Made by a program: the position numbers and the translations under genes
Assembly (NCBI GenBank): GCA_903930805.1
Contig: CAIYZZ010000090.1
Coordinates: 1-20,382 of the forward strand
Length of the DNA stretch: 20,382 bases
Source: an uncultured Rhodocyclaceae bacterium
GTDB lineage: Bacteria > Pseudomonadota > Gammaproteobacteria > Burkholderiales > Rhodocyclaceae
Reading direction: 5' to 3'
Notes under the pieces: generated by a model
Database searches by the model: none
What the model was told of the DNA's origin: nothing
Seen by the model: only the letters and a program-made list of their open reading frames with translations
Shown here: positions 17,924 to 20,382 of the stretch, piece by piece
Position numbering within the stretch: position 1 is the first letter of the stretch
Layout: the number at the start of each line of letters is the position of its first letter

Positions 17924-19186
17924 ATGAGCCTCGGCTTTTATATCATCATGGCGGCGCAGTTTTTTTCTGCGCTCGCCGACAACGCCCTTCTGATCGCCGC
18001 GATCGCCATCCTGCGCGACATGCAGGCGCCGGCTGAGTACGGGCCTCTACTTAAAACATCTTTTACACTTTCCTACGTTCTACTGGCGGCTTTCGTTGGT
18101 GCTTTCGCCGACTCAATGCCCAAGTGGCGTGTCATGTTCATCAGCAATGGCATCAAGATCTTCGGTTGTGCGTTGATGTTTTTCGACGTCCATCCGCTGA
18201 TTGCGTATGCCGTCGTTGGTCTTGGTGCCGCCGCCTATTCGCCTGCAAAATACGGCATCCTTACCGAATACCTGCCGCACCGCCAACTCGTCGTCGCCAA
18301 CGGCTGGATCGAGGGATTGACCGTAATGGCAATCATTCTGGGCGTAGTTCTCGGCGGTACCATGATCCGCCCTGACTTCTCTGAGCGCGCGCTGGCATTT
18401 GACTTTCCCATCATCGACACCGGCATCGATACCACACCGGAAATGAATCTGCTGATCGTCGGCGGACTGTATATTGTCGCTGCGCTGTTCAACCTTTATG
18501 TGCCCGACACCGGCGTCGATCACAAGCCACTGAAGAAAAACCCGGTTTACCTGTTTCACGAGTTCAACCACTGCCTGAAGCTACTCTGGCGAGACAAACT
18601 CGGCCAAGTGTCGTTGGCGGTGACTACCTTGTTCTGGGGCGCCGGCGCCACGCTGCAATTCATCGTGATCGAATGGGCGAAAACCGTGCTCGACTACGAC
18701 CTGTCAAAGGCCAGCATGCTGCAGGGCGTAGTCGCTATCGGTGTCGCCTTCGGCGCGGTACTGGCGGCCAAAATGATCACTTTGCGAAAATCCGTGCGCG
18801 TCATTCCACTCGGCATCGCCATGGGCATCGGCGTAATGCTCATGATTGTGGTGCGCGACATTTGGGCTGCCGCAGCATTGCTAGTTCTAATCGGCGTATT
18901 GTCCGGCTTCTTTGTTGTACCGATGAACGCCCTGCTCCAGCATCGCGGCCATATCCTGATGGGTGCCGGTCACTCCATCGCCGTACAGAATTTCAATGAA
19001 AACCTGTCAATCCTGATCATGACAGGCATGTATTCGGTATTGCTTAAGTCTGGCCTGCATATCTACTGGGTAATTGCCATGTTCGGTCTTTTCGTCGCCA
19101 GCGCCATGTGGCTGGTCAAGGGACTTCACGAGAAAAACCAGCGCGCACACGACTCCGTCAGCCAACTTGACGATGCGCGGCATTGA
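17924..19186 (+). CDS. lplT: Lysophospholipid transporter LplT (MFS)
   Basis: An inner-membrane flippase of the major facilitator superfamily that brings lysophospholipids to the cytoplasmic face for re-acylation. The 420-residue protein has about 12 hydrophobic spans. It carries the LplT-type N-terminus FYIIMAAQFFSALADNALLIAAIAILRDM and the family-typical GLGAAAYSPAKYGILTEYLPHRQLVVANGWIEG, with SGFFVVPMNALLQHRGHILMGAGHSIAVQNFNEN in the second half. The start is ATG 17924, without a Shine-Dalgarno sequence. It is separated from the LysR-alr-radA array by a 151-bp divergent region. The acyltransferase partner (aas), fused or adjacent in enterics, is not in the window. Confidence 0.95.
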   Translation: MSLGFYIIMAAQFFSALADNALLIAAIAILRDMQAPAEYGPLLKTSFTLSYVLLAAFVGAFADSMPKWRVMFISNGIKIFGCALMFFDVHPLIAYAVVGLGAAAYSPAKYGILTEYLPHRQLVVANGWIEGLTVMAIILGVVLGGTMIRPDFSERALAFDFPIIDTGIDTTPEMNLLIVGGLYIVAALFNLYVPDTGVDHKPLKKNPVYLFHEFNHCLKLLWRDKLGQVSLAVTTLFWGAGATLQFIVIEWAKTVLDYDLSKASMLQGVVAIGVAFGAVLAAKMITLRKSVRVIPLGIAMGIGVMLMIVVRDIWAAAALLVLIGVLSGFFVVPMNALLQHRGHILMGAGHSIAVQNFNENLSILIMTGMYSVLLKSGLHIYWVIAMFGLFVASAMWLVKGLHEKNQRAHDSVSQLDDARH

Positions 19187-19210
19187 TGCCTGTAAGCGTT
19201 CTGTTTTCAA

Positions 19211-19388
19211 GAGAGTCACGCAACTCGTATCAGATTCCGCGCCCACCACTGTGCAGGTTCAAGTGGCCGCGCTCGACTAACGTTTGGAAGTGCTGCGGGC
19301 GTATTGCGACTTGCACTGGTCAGCTTGATGGCCTCGACGATGGTGATGCGCCCATGCTCACGGGCAAATTCGACTATCTGCAACGAGA
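19211..19388 (-). pseudogene. Decayed winged-helix C-terminal fragment, Fic-family type
   Basis: Read on the minus strand from about 19388, one frame gives LSLQIVEFAREHGRITIVEA, continuing IKLTSASRNT. After a small indel near 19290-19297 the reading continues in another frame as HFQTLVERGHLNLHSGGRGI, then a TGA where Trp would be expected, then YELRD. Together this resembles the winged-helix tail common at the C-terminus of Fic-domain AMP-transferases (..EHGRIT..EA..LTGASRNT..HF..LVERGHL..H..GRG.WY). The Fic catalytic core (HPFxxGNGR) is absent. One frameshift and one stop codon show decay. The Fic assignment is from memory of the family pattern; another winged-helix protein is possible. Confidence 0.55.
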
Positions 19389-19400
19389 GTTAGGGCGATC

Positions 19401-19645
19401 GCATACGCAGATGTCAAAAACTCCGGAGGCGGGGACTATCTGCTGGCAGCCAAGGACAACCAAGAGAGGCTGGTCAATGCCCTGCGGAGTTCTTCGCTGA
19501 AGGAGAGTCTAGTGGGTTCGGCAAGTTGCTAGTCAGCACGTACTCGACCGTCGAGAAGGCTCATGGCCGGATCGAAACCCGCAAAGCGTTTTAGGTTGCA
19601 AACCTGTCCTGACTGGACCAACCGATCCGACAGCACTGGACAATG
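19401..19645 (+). pseudogene. Decayed ISAs1-family transposase, C-terminal fragment
   Basis: The plus strand encodes AYADVKNSGGGDYLLAAKDN, continuing QERLVNALR. After a 1-base frameshift near 19489 it reads FFAEGESSGFGKLLVSTYST, then VEKAHGRIETRKAF, then an in-frame TAG (19592-19594) and VANLS, a second stop (TGA for Trp) and LDQPIRQHW. GGDYLLA.KDNQ and VEK.HGRIETR are the hallmark C-terminal motifs of ISAs1-family DDE transposases. The N-terminal two thirds are missing and no inverted repeats are visible, so this is a dead remnant. Confidence 0.75.
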
Positions 19646-19704
19646 CTTTGTGTGTCGTTTTGCGCGTCACAACAATAGAAATTTCATATGATCGCGCGTC
19701 TTTC

Positions 19705-20022
19705 ATTCCTCGATAGCTCAGTCGGTAGAGCGCCGGACTGTTAAACCCTTTGCCAGCTTTGAGTGGCCTCATAAATTAGCTATAAATCATGTTGTTACAG
19801 ACTATTTTATTCTCTGTCATTCTGAAATTCGGCATTATTTCTAAAACTCAAGGACGGTTGACGGTTTCCTAAACGCTCGTTAGAATCCGCTCCCTGCCGC
19901 ATGTTGGCGAGCCTTAGAGAACAGTTGTTTTAGAAGAAATTTCCTAGGCTAATTATTCATATCTCACTGTAACTAAATAACAATTCCTCGATAGCTCAGT
20001 CGGTAGAGCGCCGGACTGTTAA
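19705..20022 (+). repeat. 40-bp direct repeats of the tRNA-Asn 5' half flanking an AT-rich insert
   Basis: Bases 19705-19744 and 19983-20022 are identical over 40 bases and cover the tRNA-Asn from just before its first base to position 38, immediately 3' of the anticodon. Between them lie 238 bases (19745-19982), much richer in A+T than the rest of the window and holding no recognisable gene. This is what integration of a small element at the tRNA anticodon loop, followed by decay, would leave; a partial tandem duplication is the alternative. Confidence 0.75.
19707..19744 (+). pseudogene. Truncated tRNA-Asn (5' half only)
   Basis: TCCTCGATAGCTCAGTCGG and the following bases through the anticodon GTT and two A residues are identical to the intact tRNA-Asn at 19985. 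The sequence then diverges (ACCCTTTGCC). Anticodon 3' stem, variable loop, T arm and acceptor 3' strand are missing, so no mature tRNA can form. A TATGAT box (19687-19692) lies about 15 bases upstream and may be the original tRNA promoter. Confidence 0.85.
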
Positions 20023-20060
20023 TCCGTAGGTCCCTGGTTCGAGCCCAGGTCGGGGAGCCA
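19985..20060 (+). tRNA. tRNA-Asn (anticodon GTT)
   Basis: This is a complete 76-base cloverleaf. The acceptor TCCTCGA pairs with TCGGGGA (one G-T pair), the D arm is GCTCAGTCGGTAGAGC, and the anticodon loop is CTGTTAA. The T arm CCTGGTTCGAGCCCAGG is intact and the encoded CCA lies at 20058-20060. The first anticodon-stem pair (C-T) is unpaired. It is followed by a strong terminator and, facing it, by a tyrosine integrase gene. Confidence 0.97.
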
Positions 20061-20068
20061 GACACAGC

Positions 20069-20110
20069 AAGGCCCCGCAGGTTTTACGATCTGCGGGGCC
20101 TTTCGCTTTT
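20069..20110 (+). terminator. Rho-independent terminator after tRNA-Asn
   Basis: The stem AAGGCCCCGCAG (20069-20080) pairs perfectly with CTGCGGGGCCTT (20091-20102) around a 10-base loop. T-rich sequence (TTTCGCTTTT) follows. It begins 8 bases after the tRNA CCA end and probably also separates the tRNA from the convergent integrase gene. Confidence 0.9.
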
Positions 20111-20143
20111 GTGTAATTCCTGTGTAATCGCGCCGAGAAATCG

Positions 20144-20382
20144 TCAAGACGCTTTCGTGTTGTAGCGGTCGGATAACTTGTCCATTGCACTTTGAATGTG
20201 CGCGCCGTTCTGGTGACTGTAGCGCTCGACCATCGAAAGATTCTTATGGCCGCTGATGCGCTTGACCGTTGGCAGGTCGACGCCAGCCTGCACCAGGTGG
20301 GTGATGGCGGTATGCCGCAGCGTGTGGCGGACCACCTGCTTGACATCGAGCCCCGCCGCAATCACGCAACGACGAAACAGAT
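20144..20382 (-). CDS. Tyrosine recombinase/integrase, C-terminal part (runs off right edge)
   Basis: About 79 residues of the C-terminal catalytic domain are visible. HTLRHTAITHLVQAGVDLPT carries the His-x-x-Arg box, then ISGHKNLSMVERYSH carries the conserved His and the nucleophile Tyr (TAC read from 20219-20221), followed by a short tail ending NTKAS. The frame is open to the window edge, so the start is to the right. Lying next to a tRNA 3' end and pointing toward it, it is most likely the integrase of a genomic island or prophage that uses tRNA-Asn as attachment site, with the element extending rightward. Confidence 0.93.
   Translation of the reverse strand, partial: LFRRCVIAAGLDVKQVVRHTLRHTAITHLVQAGVDLPTVKRISGHKNLSMVERYSHQNGAHIQSAMDKLSDRYNTKAS

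Noticed and set aside
19533..19772. Minus-strand 79-codon open frame over the tRNA half
   Set aside because: It is largely antisense to the transposase remnant and the tRNA fragment. It has no ribosome binding site and the protein looks like translated tRNA complement.
19996..20361. Minus-strand 121-codon open frame overlapping tRNA-Asn and integrase
   Set aside because: It runs through the antisense of the tRNA and a shifted frame of the integrase, whose catalytic motifs are in the frame ending at 20144.

Overview
The window looks like chromosomal DNA of a betaproteobacterium, most likely of the Rhodocyclales (Dechloromonas, Azonexus or Accumulibacter type). This is inferred from the high G+C content, the strong GC-rich codon use, the gene families present (acs, single-chain class I fumarase, YqhA-type membrane protein, alr-radA-lplT neighbourhood, heme-binding PAS-GGDEF protein) and a betaproteobacterial-looking tRNA-Asn. 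No sequence search was possible, so the taxon is an inference.

Layout. Positions 1-2700 hold signalling and small unknown genes, all on the minus strand: the N-terminal part of an HDOD protein, a REC-PAS-PAS-LuxR response regulator, and two small unknown proteins of 91 and 72 residues. Positions 2860-4908 hold acetyl-CoA synthetase (acs), with a strong bidirectional terminator behind it. Divergent from acs, positions 5170-8052 carry a plus-strand run of a YqhA/UPF0114 membrane protein, class I fumarase and glutamate racemase (murI). Positions 8042-17772 form one long minus-strand array. In transcription order it is a LysR regulator, alanine racemase (alr), radA, a large FtsX/YbbP-type ABC permease, a membrane diguanylate cyclase with a c-type heme motif, a peroxiredoxin, slyD and an EamA-family exporter. 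Junctions are short (2-49 nt), so much of it is probably co-transcribed. The divergent plus-strand lplT (17924-19186) encodes a lysophospholipid transporter.

The last 1.2 kb (19187-20382) is accessory DNA. It contains a decayed winged-helix (Fic-type) C-terminal fragment, a decayed ISAs1-family transposase fragment, a truncated 5' half of a tRNA-Asn, an AT-rich spacer, an intact tRNA-Asn with a terminator, and the C-terminal end of a tyrosine integrase that runs off the right edge. This is the classic entrance to a tRNA-associated genomic island lying to the right of the window.

Functionally, the core genes cover acetate activation and the TCA cycle (acs, fumarase), cell-wall D-amino acid supply (both D-Glu from murI and D-Ala from alr), DNA recombination (radA), envelope lipid recycling (lplT), peroxide defence and folding (peroxiredoxin, slyD), and c-di-GMP or two-component signalling. 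The most unusual pattern I found is a 24-base dispersed repeat. Two identical copies fill the fumarase-murI and radA-permease junctions, each ending 2-3 bases before an ATG that has no Shine-Dalgarno sequence. A third copy supplies a stop codon and a fourth lies in frame inside alr.
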